Source: Streptomyces caniferus
GTDB taxonomy: Bacteria; Actinomycetota; Actinomycetes; Streptomycetales; Streptomycetaceae
Direction: 5' to 3'
DNA length: 64,000 bases
NCBI RefSeq assembly: GCF_009811555.1
Contig: NZ_BLIN01000005.1
Coordinates: forward strand, 3,977,501 to 4,041,500
The translations under genes were made by a program, and so were the position numbers. Positions 1 through 10,921 of this stretch are shown here, in pieces (within the stretch, counting starts at the first letter, position 1; each line of letters opens with the position of its first letter). Below the pieces are notes generated by a model. That model ran no database searches. It worked only from the letters and a program-made list of their open reading frames with translations, and was not told where the DNA came from.

Positions 1-1242
1 ACCGCCGGCCATCGGGTCGAAGGCCCCGTCGCCGTCCGTCTCCTCCTCCTTCTCACCGCGCCGGAAGAAGTCCACGAGGAGGGAGATCAGCAGCAGCGCG
101 ACGGCGCCGCCGGCGACGTAGAGCACGATCTGGGAGAAGTTGTAGCCCTCGTTCTTCAGCGCCCTGACGGTGGCGACCAGCATCAGCCAGACCAGCGAGA
201 CCGGGATGAGGACCTTCCACCCCAGCTTCATGAACTGGTCGTAGCGCACCCGGGGAAGGGTGCCGCGCAGCCAGATGAAGAAGAACAGCAGCAGCTGCAC
301 CTTGATCGTGAACCAGAGCAGCGGCCACCAGCCGTGGTTCGCGCCCTCCCAGAACGTGGAGATCGGCCAGGGGGCCTTCCACCCGCCCAGGAAGAGCGTG
401 ATCGCGACCGCCGAGACGGTGACCATGTTGATGTACTCGGCGAGCATGAACATCGCGAACTTGATGGACGAGTACTCGGTGTTGAAGCCGCCGACGAGGT
501 CGCCCTCGGACTCCGGCATGTCGAACGGCGCGCGGTTGGTCTCGCCCACCATCGCGACGATGTAGATGATGAACGACACCGGCAGCAGCAGGACGTACCA
601 CCGGTTCTGCTGCGACTCCACGATGGTCGACGTCGACATCGACCCGGAGTAGAGGAACACCGCCGCGAACGACATGCCCATCGCGATCTCGTACGAGATC
701 ATCTGCGCGCACGAGCGGAGCCCGCCGAGCAGCGGATAGGTGGAACCGGACGACCAGCCCGCCAGCACGATCCCGTAGATCCCGACCGAGGCCGTGGCCA
801 GGATGTAGAGGATGCCGATCGGCAGATCGGTGAGCTGCATCGGGGTGCGGACCCCGAAGATCGAGATCTCGTTGCCGGCCGGGCCGAAGGGGATCACCGC
901 GATCGCCATGAAGGCCGGGATGGCCGCCACGACCGGCGCGAGGACGTAGACGACCTTGTCGGCCCGCTTGACGACCAGGTCCTCCTTCAGCATCAGCTTG
1001 ATGCCGTCGGCGAGGGACTGGAGCATCCCCCAGGGGCCGTGCCGGTTGGGGCCGATGCGCAGCTGCATCCAGGCGACGACCTTGCGTTCCCAGACGATCG
1101 AGAACAGCACCGTCAGCATCAGGAACGCGAAGCAGAAGACCGCCTTGATGACGACCAGCCACCACGGGTCGCGGCCGAACATCGACAGGTCTTCCTGCGC
1201 CAGCGTGCTGCCGGCAGCTGCGAGTTGAGAGAGCTGCATCAT
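1..1242 (-). CDS. nuoH: NADH-quinone oxidoreductase subunit H (partial at window edge)
   Basis: Membrane-arm subunit of respiratory complex I that helps form the quinone-binding cavity and the first proton path. The reading frame stays open for 414 codons to the window edge, so the C-terminus is missing. It shows a string of hydrophobic helices and conserved NuoH landmarks, including [20 protein letters not shown] near residue 40 and [14 protein letters not shown] in the middle. The ATG at 1242 overlaps the nuoG stop as ATGA, which implies translational coupling; a second ATG follows at 1239. The visible end is charged (RRGEKEEE), as in actinobacterial forms with a cytosolic C-terminal tail. 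Confidence 0.97.
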   Translation of the reverse strand, partial: MMQLSQLAAAGSTLAQEDLSMFGRDPWWLVVIKAVFCFAFLMLTVLFSIVWERKVVAWMQLRIGPNRHGPWGMLQSLADGIKLMLKEDLVVKRADKVVYVLAPVVAAIPAFMAIAVIPFGPAGNEISIFGVRTPMQLTDLPIGILYILATASVGIYGIVLAGWSSGSTYPLLGGLRSCAQMISYEIAMGMSFAAVFLYSGSMSTSTIVESQQNRWYVLLLPVSFIIYIVAMVGETNRAPFDMPESEGDLVGGFNTEYSSIKFAMFMLAEYINMVTVSAVAITLFLGGWKAPWPISTFWEGANHGWWPLLWFTIKVQLLLFFFIWLRGTLPRVRYDQFMKLGWKVLIPVSLVWLMLVATVRALKNEGYNFSQIVLYVAGGAVALLLISLLVDFFRRGEKEEETDGDGAFDPMAGG

Positions 1243-3746
1243 GCGTCCACCTCCTCGGCCGGCTCCGGCGTGCCCGGGGCGGCGGAGATCTTCACCAGGT
1301 CACCGGGTTGCGCCCCGGTGTCGGCGGCGACCCCACCGCCCGTGGAGTTGAGCGGCAGCCACACCACCCGGTCGGGCATCGCCGTGACCCGCAGCGGCAG
1401 ACGGACCGAGCCGGCCGGTCCGGTGACCGCCAGCAGGTCACCGTCCTTGACCCCGGTCTCCTCCGCGGTGGTCTGCGACAGCCGGGCGAGGGCCGCGTGC
1501 CGGGTGCCGGCCAGTGCCTCGTCACCTTCCTGGAGCACCCCCTGGTCCAGGAGGAGCCGGTGTCCGGCGAGCACCGCCTCGCCGCTGTCGGGGCGGGGCA
1601 GCGGGCGCCCGGTCTCCATGGGCTCGCCCGCGTAGGGGCCGTCCCAGCCGCCGAGCCGGTCCAGCTCGCGGCGTACCGAGCGGATGTCCGGCAGCGCCAG
1701 GTGGACGTCGAGGGCGTCGGCGAGCATGTGCAGCACCCGGGAGTCCGGCAGCAGGTGCCGGCGGGTCATCTGGTCCGGCTTGAGGGCGGCCTCGAACAGC
1801 CGGGCCCGGCCCTCCCAGTTGAGGAACGTGCCGGACTTCTCCACGACGGCCGCCACCGGCAGGACCACGTCCGCCCGGTCGGTGACCTGCGAGGGCCGCA
1901 GCTCCAGGCTGACCAGGAAGCCGACCTCGTCCAGGGCGGCCAGCGCACGGGCCGGGTCCGGCAGGTCGGCGACCTCGACGCCCGCCACCAGCAGCGCGCC
2001 GATCTCGCCGGTCGCCGCGGCCTCGATGATCTGGCCGGTGTCCCGGCCGTGCCGCTGCGGCAGCGCGGCCACGCCCCAGGCGGCCGCGACCTCGTCGCGG
2101 GCCCGCGGGTCGGTGGCCGGCCGGCCACCGGGCAGCAGGCCGGGCAGGGCGCCCGCCTCGACGGCGCCGCGTTCGCCCGCCCGCCGCGGAATCCACACCA
2201 GCCGGGCGCCGGTGGCACGGGCGGCACGGACCGCGGCGGTCAGCGCGCCGGGCACCGCCGCCAGCCGCTCGCCGACGATGATCACCGCGCCGTCGGCCCG
2301 GAGCGCCTCGGCCGCGGCCTGCCCCTCGCCGTCCAGACCGACGCCGCCCGCGAGCGCGTCCAGCCATTCGGTCTCGGTGCCGGGCGCGGCCGGCAGCAGC
2401 ATGCCGCCGGCCTTGATCAGCCCTCGGGAAGCGTGACCGGCCAGCCCGAAGGTGCGCTGCCCGCTCCTGCGGTGCGCCTTGCGCAGCCGCAGGAAGACAC
2501 CGGGTGCCTCCTCCTCGGCCTCGATACCGGCCAGCAGCACGGCCGGTGCCTGCTCCAGCGCGGTGTACGTGACACCCCTGCCGTCCAGATCCCGGCCCCG
2601 GCCGGCGACCTGCGACGCCAGGAATTCGGCCTCCTCGGCGCTGTGCACCCGCGCCCGGAAGTCGATGTCGTTGGTGTCCAGTGCGATCCGGGCGAACTTG
2701 GCGTAGGCGTAGGCGTCCTCGACGGTCAGCCGGCCGCCGGTGAGGACACCGGTGCGCCCCTTCGCCGCGGACAGCCCGCGGACCGCCGCCTCCAGGGCCT
2801 CGGGCCAGCTCGCCGGCTCCAGCTCACCGGACTCCGGGTTGCGGACGAGGGGCTGCTCCAGCCGGTCGCGCTGCTGCGCGTACCGGAAGGCGAACCGCCC
2901 CTTGTCGCAGATCCACTCCTCGTTGACCTCGGGGTCGTTCGCCGCCAGCCGCCGCATGACCTTGCCGCGACGGTGATCCGTACGCGTCGCACAGCCGCCC
3001 GCGCAGTGCTCGCACACCGACGGCGAGGAGACCAGGTCGAAGGGGCGGGAGCGGAAGCGGTAGGCGGCGGAGGTGAGCGCGCCGACCGGGCAGATCTGGA
3101 TGGTGTTGCCGGAGAAGTACGACTGGAAGGGGTCGCCCTCCCCGGTGCCGACCTGCTGGAGGGCACCGCGCTCGACCAGCTCGATCATCGGGTCGCCGGC
3201 GATCTGGTTGCTGAAGCGGGTGCAGCGCGCGCACAGCACGCACCGCTCGCGGTCCAGCAGCACCTGGGTGGAGATCGGCACCGGCTTGGCGAAGGTGCGC
3301 TTCTTGCCCTCGAAGCGCGACTCCGGGTCGCCGACCTGCATCGCCTGGTTCTGCAGCGGGCACTCGCCGCCCTTGTCGCAGACCGGGCAGTCCAGCGGGT
3401 GGTTGATCAGCAGCAGCTCCATCACGCCGCGCTGGGCCTTCTCGGCCACCGGCGAGGTGAGCTGCGACTTGACGACCATGCCGTCGGTGCAGGTGATGGT
3501 GCAGGAGGCCATCGGCTTGCGCTGGCCCTCGACCTCGACGATGCACTGCCGGCAGGCGCCCGCCGGGTCCAGCAGCGGATGATCGCAGAAGCGCGGGATC
3601 TCGATGCCGAGGAGCTCGGCGGCACGGATGACCAGCGTCCCCTTGGGGACGGAGATCTCGATGCCGTCGATCGTCAGGGTGACGAGGTCCTCCGGCGGGA
3701 CCGCGGCCTCGCCGCCCCCCGTAGGGGCATTTGTGGTGACGGTCAT
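1239..3746 (-). CDS. nuoG: NADH-quinone oxidoreductase subunit G
   Basis: Large Fe-S subunit of the complex I peripheral arm, 835 aa. The N-terminus holds a plant-ferredoxin-type [2Fe-2S] site (C54, C65, C68, C82). A His-Cys3 cluster motif ([14 protein letters not shown]) and two 4Cys clusters follow (CVLCARC...CPVGAL and CEHCAGGC), then a degenerate molybdopterin-oxidoreductase-like domain. The start is the ATG at 3746, which overlaps the nuoF stop as ATGA; an open frame extends further upstream but lies over nuoF. The gene ends inside the nuoH start. The Streptomyces form is shorter than Thermus-type proteins in its C-terminal part, which is Ala/Gly rich here. Confidence 0.97.
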   Translation of the reverse strand: MTVTTNAPTGGGEAAVPPEDLVTLTIDGIEISVPKGTLVIRAAELLGIEIPRFCDHPLLDPAGACRQCIVEVEGQRKPMASCTITCTDGMVVKSQLTSPVAEKAQRGVMELLLINHPLDCPVCDKGGECPLQNQAMQVGDPESRFEGKKRTFAKPVPISTQVLLDRERCVLCARCTRFSNQIAGDPMIELVERGALQQVGTGEGDPFQSYFSGNTIQICPVGALTSAAYRFRSRPFDLVSSPSVCEHCAGGCATRTDHRRGKVMRRLAANDPEVNEEWICDKGRFAFRYAQQRDRLEQPLVRNPESGELEPASWPEALEAAVRGLSAAKGRTGVLTGGRLTVEDAYAYAKFARIALDTNDIDFRARVHSAEEAEFLASQVAGRGRDLDGRGVTYTALEQAPAVLLAGIEAEEEAPGVFLRLRKAHRRSGQRTFGLAGHASRGLIKAGGMLLPAAPGTETEWLDALAGGVGLDGEGQAAAEALRADGAVIIVGERLAAVPGALTAAVRAARATGARLVWIPRRAGERGAVEAGALPGLLPGGRPATDPRARDEVAAAWGVAALPQRHGRDTGQIIEAAATGEIGALLVAGVEVADLPDPARALAALDEVGFLVSLELRPSQVTDRADVVLPVAAVVEKSGTFLNWEGRARLFEAALKPDQMTRRHLLPDSRVLHMLADALDVHLALPDIRSVRRELDRLGGWDGPYAGEPMETGRPLPRPDSGEAVLAGHRLLLDQGVLQEGDEALAGTRHAALARLSQTTAEETGVKDGDLLAVTGPAGSVRLPLRVTAMPDRVVWLPLNSTGGGVAADTGAQPGDLVKISAAPGTPEPAEEVDA

Positions 3747-5125
3747 GCGTTCACCCCCAGGTGAGCGTCGTTGTCGGCCCACAGGGTCGACTTGGCCGGG
3801 TCGAAGGGGCAGCCCTTGCCGGTGATGTGCTGCTCGTACTCCTCGCGGAAGTACGCCAGCGAGGAGAAGACCGGCGAGGCGGCGCCGTCGCCGAGGGCGC
3901 AGAAGGACTTGCCGTTGATGTTGTCGGCGATGTCGTTCAGCTTGTCGAGGTCGTCCATCCGGCCCTTGCCTGCCTCGATGTCGCGCAGCAACTGCACCAG
4001 CCAGTAGGTGCCTTCGCGGCAGGGCGTGCACTTGCCGCAGGACTCGTGCGCATAGAACTCGGTCCAGCGGGTGACCGCCCGGACCACACAGGTGGTCTCG
4101 TCGAAGCACTGCAGCGCCTTGGTGCCGAGCATCGAGCCCGCCGCGCCGACGCCCTCGTAGTCCAGGGGGACGTCGAGGTGCTCGTCGGTGAACATCGGCG
4201 TCGAGGAGCCGCCCGGCGTCCAGAACTTCAGCCGGTGGCCGCGGCGCATCCCGCCGCTCATGTCCAGCAGCTGGCGCAGGGTGACGCCCAACGGGGCCTC
4301 GTACTGGCCGGGGTGGGTGACATGGCCGCTGAGCGAGTAGAGCGTGAAGCCCGGGGACTTCTCGCTGCCCATGGACCGGAACCAGTCCTTGCCCCGGTTC
4401 ATGATCGCGGGAACCGACGCGATGGACTCGACGTTGTTCACCACGGTGGGGCAGGCGTAGAGGCCGGCCACCGCCGGGAAGGGGGGACGCAGCCGGGGCT
4501 GTCCGCGACGCCCCTCCAGGGAGTCGAGCAGCGCGGTCTCCTCACCGCAGATGTACGCGCCGGCGCCCGCGTGCACGATCACATCCAGGTCGAGTCCCGA
4601 GCCGAGGATGTTCCTGCCGAGGAAGCCCGCCGCGTAGGCCTCGCGCACGGCTTCGTGCAGCCGGCGCAGCACGGGCACGACCTCACCGCGCAGATAGATG
4701 AAGGCGTGGTTCGACCGGATCGCATGACAGGCGATCACGATCCCCTCGATGAGGGAGTGCGGGTTGGCGAAGAGGAGCGGGATGTCCTTGCAGGTCCCGG
4801 GCTCCGATTCGTCGGCGTTGACGACCAGGTAGTGCGGTTTGCCGTCGCCCTGCGGGATGAACTGCCACTTCATCCCGGTCGGGAAGCCCGCGCCGCCGCG
4901 GCCGCGCAGCCCCGAGTCCTTGACGTACGCGATCACGTCGTCCGGGGGCATGGCGAGCGCCTTGCGCAGGCCCTCGTAGCCCTCGTGCCGGCGGTAGGTC
5001 TCCAGCGTCCAGGGCTCGGGCTGGTCCCAGAAGGCGGACAGGACCGGCGTCAGAAGCTTCTCGGCGTTGGTCTCCCCGCCGGCCTCCGGCCGGGAGGCAC
5101 CCCCGTGTTCGGCTGCCACGGTCAT
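3743..5125 (-). CDS. nuoF: NADH-quinone oxidoreductase subunit F
   Basis: NADH-binding and FMN-binding subunit of complex I, 460 aa from the ATG at 5125. The FMN/NADH loop [10 protein letters not shown] lies near residue 65, a second glycine-rich nucleotide motif ([13 protein letters not shown]) near 180, and the N3 [4Fe-4S] ligands [15 protein letters not shown] plus a later CALGD cysteine near the C-terminus. A GTG one codon upstream (5128) is an alternative start. The AGGAGG on the minus strand sits 7 bases from the ATG and only 4 from the GTG, so the ATG is preferred. The nuoE stop and this start overlap. Confidence 0.96.
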   Translation of the reverse strand: MTVAAEHGGASRPEAGGETNAEKLLTPVLSAFWDQPEPWTLETYRRHEGYEGLRKALAMPPDDVIAYVKDSGLRGRGGAGFPTGMKWQFIPQGDGKPHYLVVNADESEPGTCKDIPLLFANPHSLIEGIVIACHAIRSNHAFIYLRGEVVPVLRRLHEAVREAYAAGFLGRNILGSGLDLDVIVHAGAGAYICGEETALLDSLEGRRGQPRLRPPFPAVAGLYACPTVVNNVESIASVPAIMNRGKDWFRSMGSEKSPGFTLYSLSGHVTHPGQYEAPLGVTLRQLLDMSGGMRRGHRLKFWTPGGSSTPMFTDEHLDVPLDYEGVGAAGSMLGTKALQCFDETTCVVRAVTRWTEFYAHESCGKCTPCREGTYWLVQLLRDIEAGKGRMDDLDKLNDIADNINGKSFCALGDGAASPVFSSLAYFREEYEQHITGKGCPFDPAKSTLWADNDAHLGVNA

Positions 5126-6027
5126 CACTCCCCCTCCTCTGCTGCGGGGCCGGCCGGGTGCTGGTCATCCGAGGCCGCGGTCTGCTGCGGTGCGTCGTGG
5201 GAGCTGGGGTGCCCCGGGGGCGGCTCCTCGGCGGGGTGGCCGGACGGAGGTTCGCCACCGGTCCCGTCGGCGGCGCCGTCGGCGGTGGCGCGCGGCGCGA
5301 TGACATGGTCGGCGCCGCGGCCGGGGACGGCTTCGCCCTTGGCGAGCCGCAGCCCGATCAGCGAGGCGGGGCCCGCTCCGCCGGTGGCCTCGACGGCGCC
5401 CGGCCGCTCGTCCGGGAATCCGGCGAGCATCCGGGCCGTCTCCTTGAAGGTGCACAGCGGCGCGCCGCGGGTGGGCCGGACGCTCCGGCCGGCCCGCAGG
5501 TCGTCGACCAGCTGCCGTGCGGACTGCGGCGTCTGGTTGTCGAAGAACTCCCAGTTGACCATCACGACCGGGGCGAAGTCGCAGGCCGCGTTGCACTCGA
5601 TGTGTTCGAGGGTGACGGCGCCGTCCTCGGTGGTCTCGCCGTTGCCGACGCCGAGGTGCTCCTTGAGGTCCTCGAAGATGGCGTCGCCGCCCATCACCGC
5701 GCACAGCGTGTTGGTGCAGACGCCGACCTGGTAGTCACCGCTCGCCTTGCGGCGGTACATGGAGTAGAAGGTCGAGACCGCGGTGACCTCGGCGGTGGTG
5801 AGGTCGAGCATCTCGGCGCAGAAGCGGATGCCGGTGCGGGTGACGTGCCCTTCCTCGGCCTGGACGAGGTGCAGCAGCGGCAGCAGCGCCGAGCGCGCGC
5901 CCGGGTAGCGGGCGATCACCTCCTTGGCCTCCGCCTCCAGCCGGGCCCGTACGTCCACCGGGTAGTCGGGGGCGGGGAGCGCGGGCATCCCCAGCTGCAC
6001 GTCATGGTTTGCCGGAGTGGCGTTCAC
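5125..6027 (-). CDS. nuoE: NADH-quinone oxidoreductase subunit E
   Basis: Thioredoxin-fold [2Fe-2S] subunit (cluster N1a) that pairs with NuoF, 300 aa. The four ligands are visible in CTNTLC and CNAACDF. The first 160 residues align with the usual NuoE core (helical bundle, then thioredoxin fold). The rest is a long Pro/Gly/Glu-rich C-terminal tail typical of Streptomyces, ending in a low-complexity acidic stretch. The start is the GTG at 6027, which overlaps the nuoD stop as GTGA. Longer reading frames upstream would lie inside nuoD and have no support. Confidence 0.95.
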   Translation of the reverse strand: MNATPANHDVQLGMPALPAPDYPVDVRARLEAEAKEVIARYPGARSALLPLLHLVQAEEGHVTRTGIRFCAEMLDLTTAEVTAVSTFYSMYRRKASGDYQVGVCTNTLCAVMGGDAIFEDLKEHLGVGNGETTEDGAVTLEHIECNAACDFAPVVMVNWEFFDNQTPQSARQLVDDLRAGRSVRPTRGAPLCTFKETARMLAGFPDERPGAVEATGGAGPASLIGLRLAKGEAVPGRGADHVIAPRATADGAADGTGGEPPSGHPAEEPPPGHPSSHDAPQQTAASDDQHPAGPAAEEGE

Positions 6028-7400
6028 CGGTCGACGCCTCCCATCACGGGGTCGATGGACGCGACGGCGACGATGACGTCGGCGACCTGGCCGCCCTCGC
6101 ACATCGCCGCCATGGCCTGGAGATTGGTGAAGGACGGGTCGCGGAAGTGCACCCGGTAGGGACGGGTGCCGCCGTCGCTGACCGCATGCACGCCCAGCTC
6201 GCCCTTGGGTGACTCGACGGCCGCGTACGTCTGCCCCGGCGGGACCCGGAAGCCCTCGGTCACCAGCTTGAAGTGGTGGATCAGGGCCTCCATCGAGGTG
6301 CCCATGATCTTCTTGATGTGGTCGAGGGAGTTGCCCAGACCGTCCGGCCCGAGGGCCAGCTGGGCGGGCCAGGCGATCTTCTTGTCCGCGACCATCACCG
6401 GGCCGGGCGCCAGCCGGTCCAGGCACTGTTCGACGATCCGCAGCGACTGGCGCATCTCCTCCAGCCGGATGAGGAACCGGCCGTACGAGTCGCAGGTGTC
6501 GGCGGTCGGCACCTCGAAGTCGTAGGTCTCGTAACCGCAGTACGGCTGGGTCTTGCGCAGGTCGTGCGGCAGTCCGGCGGCGCGCACGATGGGCCCGGTG
6601 GCACCGGTGGCCATGCAGCCGGCCAGGTCGAGATAGCCGATGCCTTCCATGCGGCCCTTGAAGACCGGGTTGCCGGTGGCGAGCTTGTCGTACTCGCCGA
6701 TGTTCTTGCGCATCTTCTTCACGAACTCGCGCACCTGGTCGACCGCCCCCGGGGGCAGGTCCTGCGCGAGGCCGCCGGGCCGGATGTACGCGTGGTTCAT
6801 CCGCAGGCCGGTGATCAGCTCGTAGAGGTCGAGGATGAGCTCACGGTCGCGGAAGCCGTAGATCATGATCGTGGTGGCGCCCAGCTCCATCCCGCCGGTG
6901 GCGATCGCCACGAGGTGGGAGGACATCCGGTTGAGCTCCATCAGCATCACGCGGATCACGGTGGCCCGGTCGGGGACCTGGTCGGTGATCCCCAGCAGCT
7001 TCTCCACGGCCAGGCAGTAGGCCGTCTCGTTGAAGAAGGGGGTGAGGTAATCCATGCGCGTGACGAAGGTGGTGCCCTGCGTCCAGGTCCGGAATTCGAG
7101 GTTCTTCTCGATGCCGGTGTGCAGGTAGCCGATGCCGCAGCGGGCCTCGGTGACGGTCTCGCCGTCGATCTCCAGGATCAGCCGGAGCACGCCGTGGGTG
7201 GAGGGGTGCTGCGGCCCCATGTTGACGATGATCCGCTCGTCGTCGGACTTCACCGCGGCGGCCGCGATCTCGTCCCAGTCGCCACCGGAGACGTTGTAGA
7301 CGGTGCCCTCGGTGGTCTCCCGGGCCAGGGACTCCGTGGTGTCGAAGTCGCTCGAGGTGCGGTGGCCGTTCGAGGAGTGGGAGTGCGGTGCAGTAGTCAT
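6024..7400 (-). CDS. nuoD: NADH-quinone oxidoreductase subunit D
   Basis: The 49-kDa-type subunit that forms the quinone site with NuoB, 458 aa. Family signatures are clear: [14 protein letters not shown] near residue 55, [21 protein letters not shown], and the C-terminal DPVMGGVDR. It descends from the large subunit of NiFe hydrogenase but lacks the hydrogenase metal cysteines, as expected. The N-terminal 50 residues are Ser/His/Thr rich and variable. The ATG at 7400 shares one base with the nuoC stop (TGATG). Confidence 0.97.
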   Translation of the reverse strand: MTTAPHSHSSNGHRTSSDFDTTESLARETTEGTVYNVSGGDWDEIAAAAVKSDDERIIVNMGPQHPSTHGVLRLILEIDGETVTEARCGIGYLHTGIEKNLEFRTWTQGTTFVTRMDYLTPFFNETAYCLAVEKLLGITDQVPDRATVIRVMLMELNRMSSHLVAIATGGMELGATTIMIYGFRDRELILDLYELITGLRMNHAYIRPGGLAQDLPPGAVDQVREFVKKMRKNIGEYDKLATGNPVFKGRMEGIGYLDLAGCMATGATGPIVRAAGLPHDLRKTQPYCGYETYDFEVPTADTCDSYGRFLIRLEEMRQSLRIVEQCLDRLAPGPVMVADKKIAWPAQLALGPDGLGNSLDHIKKIMGTSMEALIHHFKLVTEGFRVPPGQTYAAVESPKGELGVHAVSDGGTRPYRVHFRDPSFTNLQAMAAMCEGGQVADVIVAVASIDPVMGGVDR

Positions 7401-8181
7401 CAGCTGTACGACCTCCGCTGGTCGGGAGCCGGAATCTGGGCGCCCTTGTACTCGACGGGGATGCCGCCGAGCGGGTAGTCCTTGCGCTGCGGGAAGCCCT
7501 GCCAGTCGTCGGGCATCATGATCCGCGTCAGCGCCGGATGGCCGTCGAAAACGATTCCGAAGAAGTCGTAGGTCTCGCGCTCGTGCCAGTCGTTGGTCGG
7601 ATAGACCTCCACGAGCGAGGGCACGTGCGGGTCGGCGTCCGGTGCGGACACCTCCAGCCGGACGAGCCGGTTGTGGGTGATCGAGCGCAGGTGGTAGACG
7701 GCGTGCAGCTCGCGGCCCTTGTCGCCGGGGAAGTGCACTCCGCTCACGCCCGTGCACAGCTCGAAGCGCAGCGCCGGATCGTCGCGCAGGATGCGGGCGA
7801 CCGCCGGCAGACGGCTGCGCTCGATGTGGAAGGTCAGCTCCGCGCGGTCGACGACGGTCTTCTCGATGACGTCCTCGGGGACCAGGCCCTGTTCGTCGAG
7901 GGCGCCCTCCAGCTCGTCGGCGATCTCGTCGAACTCCCCGTAGCCGCTCGATCCGGAGGCGCCCCCACGGGGCCCGCCGTACGGCCGGGTGCTCGCGCCG
8001 GGCAGCCGGACGGTCCGTACGAGGCCGCCGTAGCCGCTGGTGTCGCCGCCGTTGGCGGCGCCGAACATCCCGCGGCGGGTGCCGATCACCTCGCCGGTGT
8101 CCTCGCGCTGCGCGGGTACGGCTTCGTCCTGGCCGTTCCGGTCGTTCGGCTCGTCGGGACGCTCGGGGTTCTTCTGCTCAC

Positions 8182-8185
<4 letters not shown>
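7400..8185 (-). CDS. nuoC: NADH-quinone oxidoreductase subunit C
   Basis: The 30-kDa-type subunit of the complex I connecting module, 261 aa. The signature [20 protein letters not shown] lies near residue 200, followed by the [18 protein letters not shown]-terminal motif. The first 90 residues are a Streptomyces-type extension rich in Arg, Gly and Asp with no similarity to the core fold. The start is the GTG at 8185, which overlaps the nuoB stop as GTGA, the same arrangement as at several junctions of this operon. Confidence 0.96.
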
Positions 8186-8736
<551 letters not shown>

Positions 8737-8745
8737 GTGTGACCC

Positions 8746-9105
8746 CTAGTCCCATTCCAGGCCGCCACGACGCCAGACATAGGCGTAGGCGACGAAGACG
8801 GTGAGCGCGAAGAGCAGCATCTCGACGAGCCCGAACAGCCCCAGGGCGTCGAAGGTGACGGCCCAGGGGTAGAGGAAGACGATCTCGATGTCGAAGACGA
8901 TGAAGAGCATCGCCGTCAGGTAGTACTTGATCGGGAAGCGACCGCCACCGGACGGATGTGGCGTCGGCTCGATTCCGCACTCGTACGCCTCGAGCTTGGC
9001 CCGGTTGTAGCGCCTGGGCCCGACGAGGGTGGCCATCACGACGGAGAAGATCGCAAAGCCTGCCCCGAGGGCTCCCAGTACGAGGATGGGCGCGTAAGCG
9101 TTCAC
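8746..9105 (-). CDS. nuoA: NADH-quinone oxidoreductase subunit A
   Basis: Small membrane subunit of complex I, 119 aa with three transmembrane helices and the conserved loop YECGIEPTPHPSGGG that faces the quinone chamber. It is the first gene of the nuo operon here. The GTG at 9105 was chosen because the protein then has the usual length and a purine-rich GGGAG lies 8-9 bases upstream. A longer frame would add unconserved sequence. The long upstream region carries a Rex-type operator, which fits redox control of the operon. Confidence 0.96.
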   Translation of the reverse strand: MNAYAPILVLGALGAGFAIFSVVMATLVGPRRYNRAKLEAYECGIEPTPHPSGGGRFPIKYYLTAMLFIVFDIEIVFLYPWAVTFDALGLFGLVEMLLFALTVFVAYAYVWRRGGLEWD

Positions 9106-9185
9106 CGTCCTCGCTCCCTTCAGTCGACGATGACTGGATGGCGGTCCGCTCGGGCCCTCCGGCTGCCCCATGGAGATCGTGCATA

Positions 9186-9201
9186 TGTGAGGCAGTTCAC
9201 A
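9186..9201 (-). promoter_or_regulatory. Candidate Rex operator upstream of nuoA
   Basis: TGTGAGGCAGTTCACA is a TGTGA-N6-TCACA inverted repeat, the pattern bound by the NADH-sensing repressor Rex (Streptomyces consensus TGTGAACGCGTTCACA). It starts 81 bases upstream of the nuoA start codon. A possible -10 element (TAAGAT, minus strand, 9218-9223) lies just upstream, so the operator would sit over the start of the transcript. No convincing -35 was found. Rex control of nuo is reported in S. coelicolor; its use here is inferred from the motif. Confidence 0.65.
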
Positions 9202-9363
9202 AGCCCGAACCGCCAGCATCTTATGCCCGCTGGTCTGTGATCTGCGACACGGGAGTGAACAACGCCTTTGTGATCTCCACCACCCGGCGAAGGATCATGA
9301 AGTCGGATGAGCGGTGATCTTCATACGTGAAGCACGCGAGTGATCACGAGAGGTGACATTCGC

Positions 9364-9495
9364 ATGGGTTACCGCTGGTCAGTGCGGGGTTGCCACTATC
9401 AAGTGAGTCGCGCTACAGGCAAATTGGCGCTGGAGCTGGCCAACTGCTATGTGCGTGCGGCCCGTAGACGTGACCCGCTCGTGACCGGACCGTGA
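9364..9495 (+). CDS. Possible 43-aa small protein
   Basis: Short open frame starting at ATG 9364 with a good ribosome-binding sequence (GAGGTG, 8 bases upstream). The product is basic with two cysteines (RGCHYQ, LANCYVR) and a central helix-prone segment. No family is recognised and there is no signal peptide or membrane helix. It sits alone between the divergent nuo operon and the cell-wall hydrolase gene. The ribosome site is the main reason to list it; it may be chance. Confidence 0.3.
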   Translation: MGYRWSVRGCHYQVSRATGKLALELANCYVRAARRRDPLVTGP

Positions 9496-9830
9496 TCATC
9501 AGTGCGTGCATCGATTCACGAGCGGCTGGCCGCCATCAGGTCACAGGAACATAACGGACACTCAAGAGTGACCTATCCCACGCTATTTCCAGCACTAAGT
9601 GCTTGACGCCCGGGAAGCCTTGGCGTGGCGGATGGGGAAGTGATAGGCCCTCGCCGCTCCCGCATCGAGCAGCAAATGCCATGCGTAGGAACATGATCGC
9701 GAAATTCGGACATCCCGTCGGCGGCTCGGCCGGCGGCCAAAAGTCCGGTTTATTCGCCGCGTACACGTCAAGTGTGGCGCACTGCACCTTTCTTGGCAGC
9801 AACCTGTGGCGCCTGATAGCCGTTATTGCC

Positions 9831-10628
9831 ATGTCCCCGAACGCACTCATACCCAGCCACCGGAAGCCCCGCCGTTCCGCGTCCTCGCGGGCCCTGCGTG
9901 CGGGCGTGACCGGTGGCTTCCTCACCCTCGCGGTGACCGGCGCCACCGTGCCGGCCAACGCCGCGCAGAAGCCCGTCTCCGAAACCCAGGAGATGCCGAC
10001 CATCACGACGGCGCTGGCCACCAGCGCCGCGAAGAGCGCCGACACCGCCGAGCAGGTGGCGTTCAACTACGAGCGCCAGGCTCTCCAGGAGAGTGCCTTC
10101 TCCAAGGCCGCCAAGGCCGCCGAGAAGCACAAGGCCGAGGCCGTGAAGAAGGCCAAGGCCGAGGCGAAGAAGAAGGCCGAGGAAGCCCGCAAGGCCAAGG
10201 AGGCCGCGCAGGCCCGTGCCTCGCGCTCCTCCGAGCGTTCGACCCTGTCCGCCCCGTCGTCGTCCAGCGCCACCGGCAGCACCGCCACCCTGGTCTCCTT
10301 CCTGAAGGCGCAGCTCGGCAAGGCCTATGTGCTCGGCGCCACCGGCTCCTCGGCGTACGACTGCTCCGGCCTGACCCAGGCCGCGTTCAAGCAGGTCGGC
10401 ATCGACCTGCCGCGGGTCTCGCAGGACCAGTCCACCGCCGGCACCCAGGTCGGCCTGGACAACCTCCAGGTCGGCGACCTCCTGTACTGGGGCAGCGCGG
10501 GCAGCGCCTACCACGTCGGCGTCTACGTCGGTGGCGGCAAGTTCATCGGCGCCCAGAACTCCAGCACCGGCATCGTCGAGCGCCCCCTCGACTACGACAT
10601 GCCGACCGGTGCGGTGCGCGTCCTCTAG
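9831..10628 (+). CDS. Secreted NlpC/P60 peptidoglycan endopeptidase
   Basis: Predicted secreted cell-wall hydrolase of 265 aa. A basic n-region (HRKPRR), a hydrophobic core and an AXA-type cleavage site (PANAAQ, about residue 45) form the signal peptide. A Lys/Ala-rich coiled coil follows (residues 75-130), then a Ser-rich linker. The C-terminal NlpC/P60 domain has the catalytic cysteine in YDCSGLTQAAF and histidine in YHVGVYVG. Enzymes of this family cut gamma-D-Glu-diamino acid peptide bonds. The ATG at 9831 gives a normal signal peptide, though no strong ribosome site precedes it. A strong terminator follows. Streptomyces genomes keep this gene next to nuoA. Confidence 0.9.
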   Translation: MSPNALIPSHRKPRRSASSRALRAGVTGGFLTLAVTGATVPANAAQKPVSETQEMPTITTALATSAAKSADTAEQVAFNYERQALQESAFSKAAKAAEKHKAEAVKKAKAEAKKKAEEARKAKEAAQARASRSSERSTLSAPSSSSATGSTATLVSFLKAQLGKAYVLGATGSSAYDCSGLTQAAFKQVGIDLPRVSQDQSTAGTQVGLDNLQVGDLLYWGSAGSAYHVGVYVGGGKFIGAQNSSTGIVERPLDYDMPTGAVRVL

Positions 10629-10654
10629 GACCGCCGCACCCTCAGTGCCCCACG

Positions 10655-10691
10655 AGGACCGTCCCTCCTGCCGCTCGGGAGGGACGGTCCT
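10655..10691 (+). terminator. Terminator after the NlpC/P60 gene
   Basis: Perfect 13-bp stem (GGACCGTCCCTCC at 10656-10668 pairing with 10678-10690) with a 9-base loop, starting 27 bases after the stop codon. The tail has only two T residues, as is common in Streptomyces. Confidence 0.85.
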
Positions 10692-10921
10692 TCGCTGTGC
10701 GGGGACCTCCGGCCGCGGAGGCGCCGAGCCGCCCCGCCCCCGCGCGCCGTCCAGCGGCTGATTCGCGCCGTACAGCGCCACGATCAAGCCAGGTACGGGC
10801 CCGAGGGCGGCTCGTGGAGCTACCGATGAACGGTGCGCGCCGTTGCACCTCTCGCCCTGTGCCGTAGATGTACCCCCTCGGGTGCGATGCGGCATTCCCA
10901 GAGAGAGGGACCCGCGCTTCG

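Larger units (their letters stand above)
9106..9830. other. Divergent intergenic region between nuoA and the NlpC/P60 gene
   Basis: About 725 bases separate the two divergent start codons. The nuoA-proximal side holds the Rex-type site and a possible -10. The middle holds a 43-codon open frame (9364-9495). The right part, 9580-9700, is a GC-rich stretch with short complementary segments that could fold in the leader of the hydrolase gene. No confident promoter for the hydrolase gene was recognised. Confidence 0.5.

Noticed and set aside
1308..3764. Very long open frame antisense to nuoG (over 800 codons)
   Set aside because: High-GC codon bias leaves the opposite strand open. The translation is Arg/Gly/Ala-rich without any domain, while nuoG on the other strand is fully conserved.
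9580..9700. Possible ydaO-type (cyclic di-AMP) riboswitch before the NlpC/P60 gene
   Set aside because: Such riboswitches precede several Streptomyces cell-wall hydrolase genes, and this leader is GC-rich with short complementary segments. The conserved core (GGGGAACCA-like and later motifs) could not be found by eye. A covariance-model search for RF00379 would decide.
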